Both the position numbers and the translations under genes were made by a program. Under the pieces are notes generated by a model. That model did not search any database. It was given only the letters and a program-made list of their open reading frames with translations, and was not told where the DNA came from. Shown one piece after another: positions 19,130-26,290 of a stretch of DNA of 26,290 nt (positions are counted from its first letter, which is position 1; each line of letters starts with the position of its first letter). Source of the stretch: JBCDBY01 sp039182715 (GTDB taxonomy: Bacteria; Planctomycetota; PLA2); the NCBI GenBank assembly GCA_039182715.1, contig JBCDBY010000018.1:1-26290 (forward strand). Direction: 5' to 3'.

Positions 19130-19914
19130 GTGGAGCGCTCCGGCTGCGGTGCGTCGGTGGTGGGGTCGCGGTCCTGGTCCAGGAGCGCGAGCGGTACCAC
19201 TCCGCCGTACGCTTCGGCGACGAGCGGAGCCGTGATGGCCTCGCGCACCGGCCCGGCCGCCGCCACGCGCCGGTTGAGCAAGACCGCATAGTCGAAGTCT
19301 CGCAGCACGGCGGTCAGGTCGTGATGCACCACGAGAACGGTGGCGCCGGCGTCGCGCAGCGCGCCGAGCTCGCGACCGATGATGCGCTCGCTGTATGCAT
19401 CGACACCGGCGAACGGCTCGTCGAGCAGGAACAGCTCCGCGCCCTGCACGATCGTACGTGCCAGGAAGACGCGCTTCTGCTGTCCGCCGGACAGCTCTCC
19501 GATCTGGCGCTTCTCGACGTCGCTGAGCCCGACGCGCGCGAGCGCCGCACGCGCCGCTTCCCGGTGCTGCGGGCGCACCCGGCGAAACCAGCCGATCTCG
19601 GCGTAGAGCCCCATGAGCACAACGTCGATGACGCGGGCCGGAAAGTCCCAGTCGACCGCTTCGCGCTGCGGCATGAACGCGACCTTCGCCCGGACTTCGC
19701 CGAACGGTCGGCCGAAAAATTCCACCCGCGCCCCACTCTTCGGCCGCAGAAGCCCCAGCGCGGCGCGGAGCAAGGTGCTCTTGCCCGCGCCGTTCGGGCC
19801 GACGACCGCGGCGAGTTGCGCGGCGGGAACCTCGAAGGTGGCCCCTTCGAGAACCGTCTCCGAGCCGTACGCGACGGTCAGGTCCTGAACGCGAAGAGCG
19901 GGGTGTTGCGCCAT
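19126..19914 (-). CDS. Metal ABC importer, ATP-binding protein (TroB/ZnuC-like)
   Basis: This 262-residue cytoplasmic ATPase powers import. Walker A GPNGAGKST (39-47), Q-loop FMPQREAVDWDFP (the VDWDFP is typical of the Mn/Zn subfamily), signature LSGGQQKR (141-148), Walker B LFLLDEP (161-167) and H-loop VVHHD (195-199) are all intact. ATG 19914 is chosen because the conserved LRVQDLTVAYG begins soon after; a TTG at 19950 would add 12 residues without support. The gap to the binding-protein gene is 45 bp, and its 3' end overlaps the permease start. The C-terminal DQDRDPTTDAPQPERST tail is variable and probably disordered. Confidence 0.94.
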   Translation of the reverse strand: MAQHPALRVQDLTVAYGSETVLEGATFEVPAAQLAAVVGPNGAGKSTLLRAALGLLRPKSGARVEFFGRPFGEVRAKVAFMPQREAVDWDFPARVIDVVLMGLYAEIGWFRRVRPQHREAARAALARVGLSDVEKRQIGELSGGQQKRVFLARTIVQGAELFLLDEPFAGVDAYSERIIGRELGALRDAGATVLVVHHDLTAVLRDFDYAVLLNRRVAAAGPVREAITAPLVAEAYGGVVPLALLDQDRDPTTDAPQPERST

Positions 19915-19959
19915 CGGAATGCCGTCACGCGTGGGGAGAGATGGCGGCAACCCGGCGAA

Positions 19960-20964
19960 CTACCAGGTGAGCTTGCCGTGGTGGCCCTTCTCGGGCGCCT
20001 CGCCGCCGAGGGCGCGCGTAATCAGCGTCGCGTTGTGGTCGACCATGCCGATGAACGTGCCGCGATACGAGCCGTCCGCACCCATGGCATCGCTGTAGAG
20101 CGTGCCCCCGATGCGTACCTCGTGGCCGCGCGCGCGCGCGCCTTCGACCACCGCCTTGACCTGATCCTCGGCGAACGCCTGCTCGACGAAGATCGCGCCG
20201 ATCTTGCGCTCGACCAGCATGTCGACGAGGCGATTGATCTCGGCGAGACCCGCCTTGTGCTCGGTGGTCACGCCCTGCACGCCGTGCACCTCGACGCCAT
20301 AGGCGCGGCCGAAGTAGTTGAACGCGTCGTGGGCGGTGACCAGCACGCGCCGGTCGGCCGGAATCGTCGCCAGCACCTTCTTGGCGTAGGCGTGGATGGC
20401 GAGGATCTCTTTTTCGAGCTTCTCGGCGCGCTCCGTGTAGGCGGCCTTGCCCTCGGGATCCTGCGCGATGAGGGTCTGACAGATCTTCGAAACGGTGGCG
20501 GCCCACAGCGAGGCGTCGTTCCACACGTGCGGGTCGTAGTGGCCCTCGAACTCCTCCGGCTCGAGCAGCTTGGAGGCGGCGATGCCGGACGTGATCGGCA
20601 CGACGCGCTTGTTCGAGCCGGCCATGCGCACGAGCGTGTCGCTCAGCCGCGCCTCGAGGTTGAGGCCGCTGTAGAAGATGACGTCCGCCGATTCGAGGCT
20701 GGCCACGTCGTTCCGCGTCGGGTTGTAGGTGTGCGGGTCGACGTCGTTGCCCATCATCGGATCGACCGTCGCGCGGTCGCCCGCGATCTGCTTGACCAGG
20801 TCGGTGACCATGCCGCAGGTGGTGACGATGCGGTAGCCGGGACCGGTGGTCTTGCCGCCGGCGGTCGACGTCGACGACGAGGCGGCGGAGTCGCCGCACC
20901 CGAGGGGAAGGAGCGAGGTGAGCAGGCAGAGGCCGAAGAGCCCGAGCTTGTGGATTTTGTGCAT
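19960..20964 (-). CDS. Metal-binding lipoprotein of the importer (TroA/ZnuA/MntA family)
   Basis: This 334-residue protein has lipoprotein signal MHKIHKLGLFGLCLLTSLLPLGC (Cys23) and a Ser/Thr linker, then the two-lobe cluster A-I fold joined by a rigid helix. Likely metal ligands are His78 (DPHTYNP), His146 (YDPHVW), His212 (TAHDAF) and Asp292 (LYSDAMG), the TroA His3-Asp set, which binds Mn, Zn or Fe; the set alone does not decide which. A small His-containing tail (KGHHG) could bind extra metal. It is tethered outside the inner membrane and hands metal to the two permeases. ATG 20964 gives a proper signal; an upstream start at 21039 would lie inside the operator region. Confidence 0.94.
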   Translation of the reverse strand: MHKIHKLGLFGLCLLTSLLPLGCGDSAASSSTSTAGGKTTGPGYRIVTTCGMVTDLVKQIAGDRATVDPMMGNDVDPHTYNPTRNDVASLESADVIFYSGLNLEARLSDTLVRMAGSNKRVVPITSGIAASKLLEPEEFEGHYDPHVWNDASLWAATVSKICQTLIAQDPEGKAAYTERAEKLEKEILAIHAYAKKVLATIPADRRVLVTAHDAFNYFGRAYGVEVHGVQGVTTEHKAGLAEINRLVDMLVERKIGAIFVEQAFAEDQVKAVVEGARARGHEVRIGGTLYSDAMGADGSYRGTFIGMVDHNATLITRALGGEAPEKGHHGKLTW

Positions 20965-21012
20965 AGCGGGAGTAAGGAGCGGACCCGGTGGAACGCCCCC
21001 TCCAGGGAAATG

Positions 21013-21037
21013 GAAAATGAGAACTGGTCTCAATTTC
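21013..21037. promoter_or_regulatory. Fur-family-like operator upstream of the metal importer
   Basis: A 25-bp near-palindrome has arms GAAAaTGAGA and TCTCAaTTTC. Its core TGAGAAC-T-GGTCTCA (21018-21032) has the 7-1-7 layout of Fur/Zur/Mur boxes (compare TGATAAT-N-ATTATCA). It lies 48 bp before the start of the binding-protein gene. A TTGAAA on the minus strand (21039-21034) overlaps its edge and may be the -35, so binding would block transcription. The metal sensed and the repressor gene are unknown; neither is in the window. Confidence 0.6.
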
Positions 21038-21066
21038 AAGATACCCCAAGGGGGAAGCGGGCGCGA

Positions 21067-22632
21067 TCAGGCGGGGGAGAGGCCCTTCTGCAGCTCCTGG
21101 ATGCGGTTCGCCTGTTCGCGCCGGACCGTCTCGAGCGTGAGCCGCGGAATGCGGTATTCCGGCTCCTCCGCGGGCACGTTGCGGCAGTGCTCCAGGAGCA
21201 CGGCGTACATCATCTTGAAGGCGTCGCGCGGCTGCTGCATCTGGCCCAGCGCATCGACCAGCGCCTCCCGCCCGACGCCCTCCTCGAAGAGGTCGGTCAG
21301 CGAGATCTGGCTGCCCTTTTCGCCGTGGCAGGCGCGCAGGCGCGCGGAGCAGAGGTCGTAGAGGATCGCGCCGGTCCACGCCAGGCGGTCGACGAGGCTC
21401 TGCTTGTCGAGACGCGCCTCCTGGAAGAAGGTCGCGTCCTCCTTGAGGATCAGATAGCGCAGCTCGAGCGGCAGCAGCAGCTTGAGGCCGATGCCGTCCT
21501 GCTGCAGGAATTTCGAGTCGAACATCGGCCAGACCAGCCGGCGCATGCGCTCGGGGCGCCCGGCGACCAGCGTCGGCTCGTCCACGCGGTCGACGAGGAC
21601 GACGATCGCGTTGTGACCGAACGGCAGCAGCGCCTGCAGCAGCTTGGCCGTCAACTCGTAGCGCGCGTTGGTGCCGTCGCCGCCGCGGCGCGGCCAGACC
21701 TGCGCGGCGCGGTCGGCCGGCGCAATGTCCGCGAGGATGCTCCGCATCTGCGCGGGATCGCGATCGATGCTGGGGCACTCCTTGACGAGCTGTCTCGCCG
21801 CGCGCCAGATGCGCATGCGCCGCCCCAGCCAGCCCAGCCACAGCACCGCCGCGATGGCGGCCAGCACGCTGCCGGCGATGAAGCTCCAGGCCGGGACCTC
21901 GATGTTCTCGAACCCGAACTTCTCCTTGGCGATGTTGGCCAACAGCAGTCCCGCGGCCAACACCGTGAAGAGCGCGGCCAGGCCCTGCAGCAACGCGTTG
22001 CGGAAGCTGAAGCCGAAACCCAGCTTCTTGCGCAGGCGCTGCCAGCGGTCGAGCACGCCGCCCTTGCCGCGCGGCGCATCGTAGAGCGCGGCGAGGCAAA
22101 GCAGGTCGAGACGCGTCTCGCGCGGCATCGACTTGATCTTGTCGTCGACACCGGACGGGAGCATCATCTTTTCGCGCTGCTCCGGCGCGCCGAGCAGCGC
22201 GTTGACGATCTTGGTCACCGCGCCGCTCAGGATCGCGTCCTGATGATCCTCGAGGCGGAAACTCGCCAGCAGGCGGTCGGGGTCGCGCGCACGGCGGGCG
22301 CCGGTCCGCGCCTTGTTGCGACCCATCGTGTCGAGGATCGGGTTGAAGTCGTCGTAGGCGACCAGCAGCGTGCGCCGGTCGGGGCTCGTCTCGTTGTGCT
22401 CGACGATGCGGCGCGCCATGAGCAGACGGAGCGCCGTCTTGCCCGAGCCCTTCTCGCCGAACACCACGGAGGTGTTGGGCCGGTCGGGGTTCCCGAGGAT
22501 CTTGATCATCTCGGGGTGCGCCATGCCGCCGCCCAGCGTCAGGCGTTCGAAGACCGGGTCGTGCCGCGCCTCCTCCGCTCCGAAGGGGTTCTCGCGGATG
22601 CCGTGATGCTCGAGGAACTTTTCGACGTCCAT
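21067..22632 (-). CDS. Membrane-inserted P-loop NTPase (KAP/ExeA-like)
   Basis: This 521-residue protein begins with a segment like ExeA/Sll1717-type NTPases (FLEHHGIRENPFGAEEARHDPVF). Walker A GEKGSGKTAL (59-68) and a Walker B-like strand AIVVLVDRVDE (342-352) bracket two transmembrane helices (about 213-233 and 249-270). Two membrane helices placed inside the P-loop domain between these motifs is the hallmark of KAP-type NTPases, which suggests that fold. Its role is unknown; such proteins serve in signalling, secretion or phage defence. No effector domain, nuclease or second subunit is fused to it. ATG 22632 has a TATTTT 11 bases upstream. It is 24 bp after the helicase gene and the metal operator follows its stop. 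Confidence 0.78.
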   Translation of the reverse strand: MDVEKFLEHHGIRENPFGAEEARHDPVFERLTLGGGMAHPEMIKILGNPDRPNTSVVFGEKGSGKTALRLLMARRIVEHNETSPDRRTLLVAYDDFNPILDTMGRNKARTGARRARDPDRLLASFRLEDHQDAILSGAVTKIVNALLGAPEQREKMMLPSGVDDKIKSMPRETRLDLLCLAALYDAPRGKGGVLDRWQRLRKKLGFGFSFRNALLQGLAALFTVLAAGLLLANIAKEKFGFENIEVPAWSFIAGSVLAAIAAVLWLGWLGRRMRIWRAARQLVKECPSIDRDPAQMRSILADIAPADRAAQVWPRRGGDGTNARYELTAKLLQALLPFGHNAIVVLVDRVDEPTLVAGRPERMRRLVWPMFDSKFLQQDGIGLKLLLPLELRYLILKEDATFFQEARLDKQSLVDRLAWTGAILYDLCSARLRACHGEKGSQISLTDLFEEGVGREALVDALGQMQQPRDAFKMMYAVLLEHCRNVPAEEPEYRIPRLTLETVRREQANRIQELQKGLSPA

Positions 22633-22643
22633 ACTGGGGCGTC

Positions 22644-22649
22644 AAAATA
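22644..22649 (-). promoter_or_regulatory. Candidate -10 (TATTTT) for the NTPase gene
   Basis: TATTTT ends 11 bases before ATG 22632, in the 24-bp gap after the helicase stop. It is one of few AT-rich hexamers in this region. Confidence 0.4.
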
Positions 22650-22656
22650 GCCGGAG

Positions 22657-24627
22657 TCAGCGACCGCTGGCTACCTTCGCACCCGGAGAAGATCCGGCCG
22701 GGCGCCAATTCTTGGGCGGCGCCTCGCCCTCGAGCTCGTAGAGAAACCGGGATCGGCTCGTGTCGACCCGCCGCCCATAGCGGGCGCGCGACTTCGTGAA
22801 CGTGATCGTCAGGCAGAGCTGCGCGCGCGTGATGCCCACGTACATGAGCCTCCGCTCCTCCTCGACCGTGTCCTCGATCGCCGATCGCTCGTGGGGCAAA
22901 AGCCCCTCCTCGGCGCCCACAAGATAGACGCGCGGGAACTCCAGCCCCTTCGCCGCGTGCAGCGTCATGAGCGTGACGACGTCTTGCGAGCCCTTGTCGT
23001 CGTCCTTCTGGTCGTCCTGCGCGCGCAGCGCCAGCGACTCGAGGAAGCCGGCGAGCGTCGGGTCGTCGGTGCGCCGCGTGTAGTTCTCGGCGAAGTTGTA
23101 GATCTCCTCGACGCCGGCCCAGCGCGCCTGCCGCGTCAGCGGGTCGCTGTAGCAGCGCGCCACCTCCGCCTGGTAGCCGACCGCGTGCACCAGCCGCTGC
23201 ACGAATCCCGGCAGGTCGGCGCCCGGCTCCTCCGCGTGGTAGCGCTGCAACGTCTCGCGCAGGTCGACGATCGCGCCGCGCGCCGTCTTCGACACGCCCT
23301 CGATCGAGGCGAGATCCTCGAAGGCGCGGTTGACCGAAACGCCCGCCTTGGTCGCATGCTCCAGCGACGCGTCGATCGACCGCTTGCCGATGCCGCGCGG
23401 CGGGCAGTTGATGATGCGCAGGAGCGAGACCTCGTCGTACGGATTGGCCGCCAGCCGCAGGTAGGCGAGCACGTCGCGCACCTCCTTGCGGTCGAAGAAA
23501 GACTGGCCGCCGATCAGGACATAGGGCACGTCGCGCGCGCGCAGCGCCTCCTCGAACGCGCGCGGCTGGTTGGCCGTGCGGAAGAGGATGGCGCAATCGC
23601 GCAGGCGCGCGTTCTCGGTGCGCACGCGCTTGAGGATGTCCCCGACGACGCCGCGCGCCTCCATCGCCTCGTCGTCGACCTCGACCAGCTTGATGTCGCT
23701 GCCCGGCCCGCGCGCGCTGCGCAGCCGCTTCTCGTGGCGCGCCGGGTTGTGCGCGATGACGCGGTTGGCCGCGTCGAGGATCTGCTGGGTCGAGCGGTAG
23801 TTGGTCTCCAGCCGGATCACGGTGGCGCCGGGGAAGTCCTTCTCGAAGGCGAGGATCTTCTTCACGTCGGCGCCGCGCCATCCGTAGATCGACTGGTCGT
23901 CGTCGCCGACGACGCAGAGGTTGCGGCGCAGCCCCGCGATCTCCCGGACAATCTCGTACTGCGGACCGTTCGTGTCCTGGTACTCGTCGACCAGCAGGTA
24001 GTGGAAGCGGGCGCGGAAGTGCTCGAGAGAGTCGTCGTCCTCGCGCAGCAGGCGCAGCATCTCGAGCAGCAGGTCGTCGAAGTCGACCATGCGCGCGCGC
24101 CGCAGGTGCTCGTCGTACCGCCGGTAGGCGTGACCGACCAGCTCGTCCCACTCCGCCACCTGCTTCCAGCTCTCCAGCCGGCTCTTGGCGAGCGAGATCT
24201 GCGCCTGCAGCGCGCGCGGATGGATGCGCTGCTCGGAGATGTGCAGGTCGCGCAGCGCGCCTTTCACCGCGGCGACCTGGTCGGACCCGTCGCAGATGGA
24301 GAAGTTGCGCGGCAGCCCGATCCGGTCGGCGCGCTCGCGCAACGCGCGCACGCAGAAGGAGTGGAAGGTGCCGACCGTGAGGTCCTTGGCCTGCTTCTTG
24401 CCAACGATGCCGGCGATGCGCTCCTTCATCTCGCCCGCCGCCTTGTTCGTGAAGGTCATGGCGAGAATGCGCGTGGGGGAGACCCCCTTGTCCATCAGGT
24501 GCGCGATGCGCGTGGTGATGACGCTCGTCTTCCCGGTGCCCGCCCCGGCCAGCACGAGAACCGGGCCCTCGGTCGTTTCGACGGCCTTTTTCTGCTGGGG
24601 GTTGAGGCGTTCCAGGTGCTTCCGCAA
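22657..24627 (-). CDS. rep: Rep/UvrD-family 3'-5' DNA helicase
   Basis: This 656-residue superfamily 1A helicase has motifs AGAGTGKT (27-34), motif Ia MTFTNKAAGEM, DEYQDTN (II), VGDDDQSIYGWRGA (III), LETNYRST (IV), VTLMTLHAAKGLEFP (V) and EEERRLMYVGITRAQ (VI). The spacing, total length and a C-terminus ending in RSRFLYEL...NW resemble E. coli Rep (673 residues) and PcrA more than UvrD. It unwinds DNA and dislodges proteins ahead of forks or repair tracts. TTG 24627 is the start because MRKHLERLNPQQKKAV is the conserved N-terminus and TATCCT lies nine bases upstream. Rep and UvrD/PcrA cannot be fully separated here. Confidence 0.95.
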   Translation of the reverse strand: MRKHLERLNPQQKKAVETTEGPVLVLAGAGTGKTSVITTRIAHLMDKGVSPTRILAMTFTNKAAGEMKERIAGIVGKKQAKDLTVGTFHSFCVRALRERADRIGLPRNFSICDGSDQVAAVKGALRDLHISEQRIHPRALQAQISLAKSRLESWKQVAEWDELVGHAYRRYDEHLRRARMVDFDDLLLEMLRLLREDDDSLEHFRARFHYLLVDEYQDTNGPQYEIVREIAGLRRNLCVVGDDDQSIYGWRGADVKKILAFEKDFPGATVIRLETNYRSTQQILDAANRVIAHNPARHEKRLRSARGPGSDIKLVEVDDEAMEARGVVGDILKRVRTENARLRDCAILFRTANQPRAFEEALRARDVPYVLIGGQSFFDRKEVRDVLAYLRLAANPYDEVSLLRIINCPPRGIGKRSIDASLEHATKAGVSVNRAFEDLASIEGVSKTARGAIVDLRETLQRYHAEEPGADLPGFVQRLVHAVGYQAEVARCYSDPLTRQARWAGVEEIYNFAENYTRRTDDPTLAGFLESLALRAQDDQKDDDKGSQDVVTLMTLHAAKGLEFPRVYLVGAEEGLLPHERSAIEDTVEEERRLMYVGITRAQLCLTITFTKSRARYGRRVDTSRSRFLYELEGEAPPKNWRPAGSSPGAKVASGR

Positions 24628-24636
24628 GGGCGGCGG

Positions 24637-24642
24637 AGGATA
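24637..24642 (-). promoter_or_regulatory. Candidate -10 (TATCCT) for the helicase gene
   Basis: TATCCT ends nine bases before TTG 24627, with no Shine-Dalgarno between. Confidence 0.45.
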
Positions 24643-24669
24643 CGCCGGAAGAGGGACAGCCCGGGGGTG

Positions 24670-25308
24670 CTATCGCACGACGCTGTTCTGCAGGAGCTCG
24701 AAGTGCGCGTTGTGGAAGAAATGGTTGATCGTCGCGAGCAGGATGGGGGACGCCTTCATGATGTCGCCGTCGCCGAAGTCCGCGATCGAGTGCTCCAGTC
24801 CGATGCCGTGGCCGATCTCGTGCGCGAGCGCAATGGAGACGATGCGCGCGAAGAGATCGGCGCGCTGCTCGCGGGTCATGCCGGGCTCGACCTGCGCCTC
24901 GTAGATGCCCTCCAGGCGGTTGACGAAAACCCCGTGCTGGGTGCCGTCGGGCGAGCCGCAGTCATGAACCGGGTTGTCGTTGCCGATGTCCAGGATGCCG
25001 CGTCCGAGGCGCGTCGTGTCGCCGTGCCGCAGGCAGATCGAGCTCACCTGCGCGCGGTCGAACTCGTCGCCGATGAAGAAGTCGATGTCCACGCCGCGGA
25101 AGTAGACCTCCAGCCACGCGATCAGGCGCAGCTCGAAGTGATTGCGGGGCAGATCGAGGTCGGTCAGCGTCTCTTCGACCTCGTGCCCGTAGGTCTGCAG
25201 GTCGATCGCCCAGACCTCGTCCGTGCGTACGTCGCCGTCCTGGCTGCAGCCCTGGACGAAACAGAGAGCGCCTACGAGGGCGATGGACCACACACGATGA
25301 ATGCTCAT
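24670..25308 (-). CDS. Lipoprotein with metzincin-like zinc protease motif
   Basis: This 212-residue protein has a lipoprotein signal ending VQGC (Cys21). The active site HEIGHGIGLEH (163-173) is a full HExxHxxGxxH zinc motif, and DGDIMKASP supplies a downstream Met (184) like the metzincin Met-turn. The rest (about 40-160) is short for a catalytic domain but contains beta/helix segments (HFELRLIAWLEVYFRGVDID; RGILDIGNDNPVH). Catalysis is therefore plausible, probably on the outer face of the membrane; the substrate is unknown. ATG 25308 gives the signal peptide. CGGGAGAG (25317-25310 on the minus strand) directly precedes it and may act as a close-spaced ribosome site. It is 42 bp from the helicase start. 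Confidence 0.88.
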   Translation of the reverse strand: MSIHRVWSIALVGALCFVQGCSQDGDVRTDEVWAIDLQTYGHEVEETLTDLDLPRNHFELRLIAWLEVYFRGVDIDFFIGDEFDRAQVSSICLRHGDTTRLGRGILDIGNDNPVHDCGSPDGTQHGVFVNRLEGIYEAQVEPGMTREQRADLFARIVSIALAHEIGHGIGLEHSIADFGDGDIMKASPILLATINHFFHNAHFELLQNSVVR

Positions 25309-25309
25309 G

Positions 25310-25340
25310 CTCTCCCGCGGGAGCGCCAACCACGGGAGAG
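25310..25340 (-). repeat. 8-bp inverted repeat at the protease start
   Basis: CTCTCCCG (25310-25317) and CGGGAGAG (25333-25340) are perfect inverted repeats with a 15-nt loop. The arm next to ATG 25308 includes the presumed ribosome-binding GGGAG. A TAAACT hexamer (25344-25339) overlaps the other arm, so a transcript starting there would lack it; an operator role is as likely as an RNA hairpin. Confidence 0.45.
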
Positions 25341-25380
25341 TTTACCGTCGATTCCTGTCGCGTCAGGAGGCCGCGGCTTT

Positions 25381-26244
25381 TTATTCCGCACGCAGCGTGT
25401 TCGACAGCAGCATCGCGATCGTCATCGGGCCGACGCCGCCCGGAACCGGCGTGATCTTGCCAGCCACCGCGCTCGCCGCTTCGTAGTCGACGTCGCCGAC
25501 CAGCCGCTTGCCGCTCTTGCGCGAGGCGTCGTCGATGACGTTGGTGCCGACGTCGATGATCGTCGCCCCCGGCTTGATCCAGTCGCCCTTCACGAAGTGG
25601 GCGCGGCCGATGGCGGCGATGAGGATGTCCGCCTCGCGGCAGACCGCGGCGATGTCCTTGGTGCGCGAGTGACAGACGGTCACCGTCGCGTTGCGCTCGA
25701 TGAGCATGAGCGCCGCCGGCATGCCGACGATGTTCGACCGGCCGAGCACGACGGCGTTGGCGCCGGAGACTTCCGTGCCCGATCGCTCCAGCAGCACCAT
25801 GCAGCCGTGCGGCGTGCAGGGCATGAACTCCGGATCGCGCCCCTTCATGGCGAGCTTGCCGATGTTGAGCGGGTGGAAGCCGTCGACGTCCTTTTCCATC
25901 GGGACGGCGTCGAGCACCGTCTTCTCGCTGCACTGCGACGGGAGCGGCAGCTGGACGAGAATGCCGTGCACGCGGCTGTCGGCGCCGAGATCGCGAACGA
26001 GGCCGAGCACCGCATCTTCCGAGGAGTCGTCCGGCAGCTCGTGGTGAAAGCTCTCGATACCCGCCTCCGCGCACGCCTTGCGCTTCATGGAGACGTACTT
26101 GTGCGAGGCGGGGTCGGACCCAACCAGCACCGTCGCGAGCCCCGCGACCACGCCCGTCTTCTCCTTGAGCGCGGCAACGCCCTGCGCCACCTCCGCCCGC
26201 ACGTCCGCGGCGATCTGCTTTCCGTCGATGATCTCGGCTGTCAT
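25381..26244 (-). CDS. folD: Bifunctional methylenetetrahydrofolate dehydrogenase/cyclohydrolase FolD
   Basis: This 287-residue enzyme interconverts 5,10-methylene-, methenyl- and 10-formyl-tetrahydrofolate with NADP(H), feeding purine and formyl-Met synthesis. Motifs: SHKYVSMKRKACAEAGI with Tyr50 and catalytic Lys54, GILVQLPLP, DVDGFHPLNIG, PCTPHGCM, GRSNIVGMPAA (Rossmann nucleotide site), DVGTN, and PVPGGVGPMTIAML. All are intact and the length is normal for the family. ATG 26244 is preceded by TAAGAT seven bases upstream. It is cytoplasmic and stands 72 bp before the protease lipoprotein; there is no clear terminator between them. Confidence 0.97.
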   Translation of the reverse strand: MTAEIIDGKQIAADVRAEVAQGVAALKEKTGVVAGLATVLVGSDPASHKYVSMKRKACAEAGIESFHHELPDDSSEDAVLGLVRDLGADSRVHGILVQLPLPSQCSEKTVLDAVPMEKDVDGFHPLNIGKLAMKGRDPEFMPCTPHGCMVLLERSGTEVSGANAVVLGRSNIVGMPAALMLIERNATVTVCHSRTKDIAAVCREADILIAAIGRAHFVKGDWIKPGATIIDVGTNVIDDASRKSGKRLVGDVDYEAASAVAGKITPVPGGVGPMTIAMLLSNTLRAE

Positions 26245-26251
26245 GGGGGGG

Positions 26252-26257
26252 ATCTTA
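26252..26257 (-). promoter_or_regulatory. Candidate -10 (TAAGAT) for folD
   Basis: TAAGAT ends seven bases before ATG 26244; the gap is a G run on the plus strand. The -35 region falls in the low-complexity end of the window. Confidence 0.5.
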
Positions 26258-26265
26258 GCGTGGAT

Positions 26266-26290
26266 GGGGAGAGGGGGGAGGGGGGGGGGG
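26266..26290. other. Near-homopolymer G tail at the end of the window
   Basis: The final 25 bases are G apart from three A. It is most simply a low-quality read end or two-colour chemistry poly-G artefact at a contig edge and carries no feature. Confidence 0.7.

Noticed and set aside
19321..22650. 1109-residue plus-strand open frame across the importer and NTPase genes
   Set aside because: It lies antisense to three well-supported genes and has low-complexity composition; it is a GC-bias shadow.
19925..24151. 1408-residue minus-strand open frame across helicase, NTPase and binding-protein genes
   Set aside because: It runs in the wrong frame through three genes with full motif support, with Arg/Ala-rich noise.

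Overview
The window is GC-rich DNA (roughly 70% by eye, not counted) that looks like a metagenomic contig from an uncultured bacterium, most likely Planctomycetota. That placement is an inference. It rests on many secreted lipoproteins with TPR or HEAT-like repeats, a C-terminal helical 'reaction-wheel' tail of the kind common in planctomycetal secreted proteins (about residues 512-575 of the 11733-13538 product), large multi-domain sigma-54 activators, and short genes with GTG or TTG starts. There are no tRNA, rRNA, CRISPR or phage genes. Both ends look like assembly ends: the first 275 bases fold back on themselves through a perfect 76-bp inverted repeat, and the last 25 bases are nearly all G.

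Left part (1-3515): the end of a membrane-anchored protein is translationally coupled to a lipoprotein, followed by a HEAT-repeat lipoprotein with a strong terminator. A small TPR protein on the minus strand and a TPR lipoprotein on the plus strand diverge from a shared 82-bp spacer. Next (3676-8826) is one very large minus-strand gene: a 1716-residue polytopic membrane protein that joins an exported CBM9-like sugar-binding domain, a large extracytoplasmic region, a second extracytoplasmic sensor region, HAMP, GAF, a degenerate GGDEF, a sigma-54 AAA+ activator domain with intact GAFTGA, and a winged helix. It appears to be an outside-to-promoter signalling protein in a single chain.

Middle part (8945-17206): a 58-residue membrane protein, a four-cluster ferredoxin, a membrane HEAT-like protein overlapping mobB, a long-chain polyprenyl diphosphate synthase, a secreted kelch-like protein, a winged-helix methyltransferase and a secreted protein with three internal repeats. 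A repeat-rich 470-bp stretch follows. It holds a 199-bp imperfect palindrome, an 18-bp perfect tandem duplication and a small Cys-rich membrane reading frame with no usable start codon.

Right part (17261-26244, all minus strand): a complete Tro/Mnt/Znu-type metal ABC importer (binding lipoprotein, ATPase, two permeases) behind a 25-bp Fur-family-like palindrome; a membrane-inserted P-loop NTPase; a Rep/UvrD helicase; a lipoprotein metzincin-like protease; and folD.

Across the window most non-coupled genes have a TANNNT hexamer 6-13 nt before the start codon and no Shine-Dalgarno sequence, which suggests widespread leaderless transcripts. The few genes with a clear Shine-Dalgarno (567, 1134, 14604, 14683) lack this hexamer.
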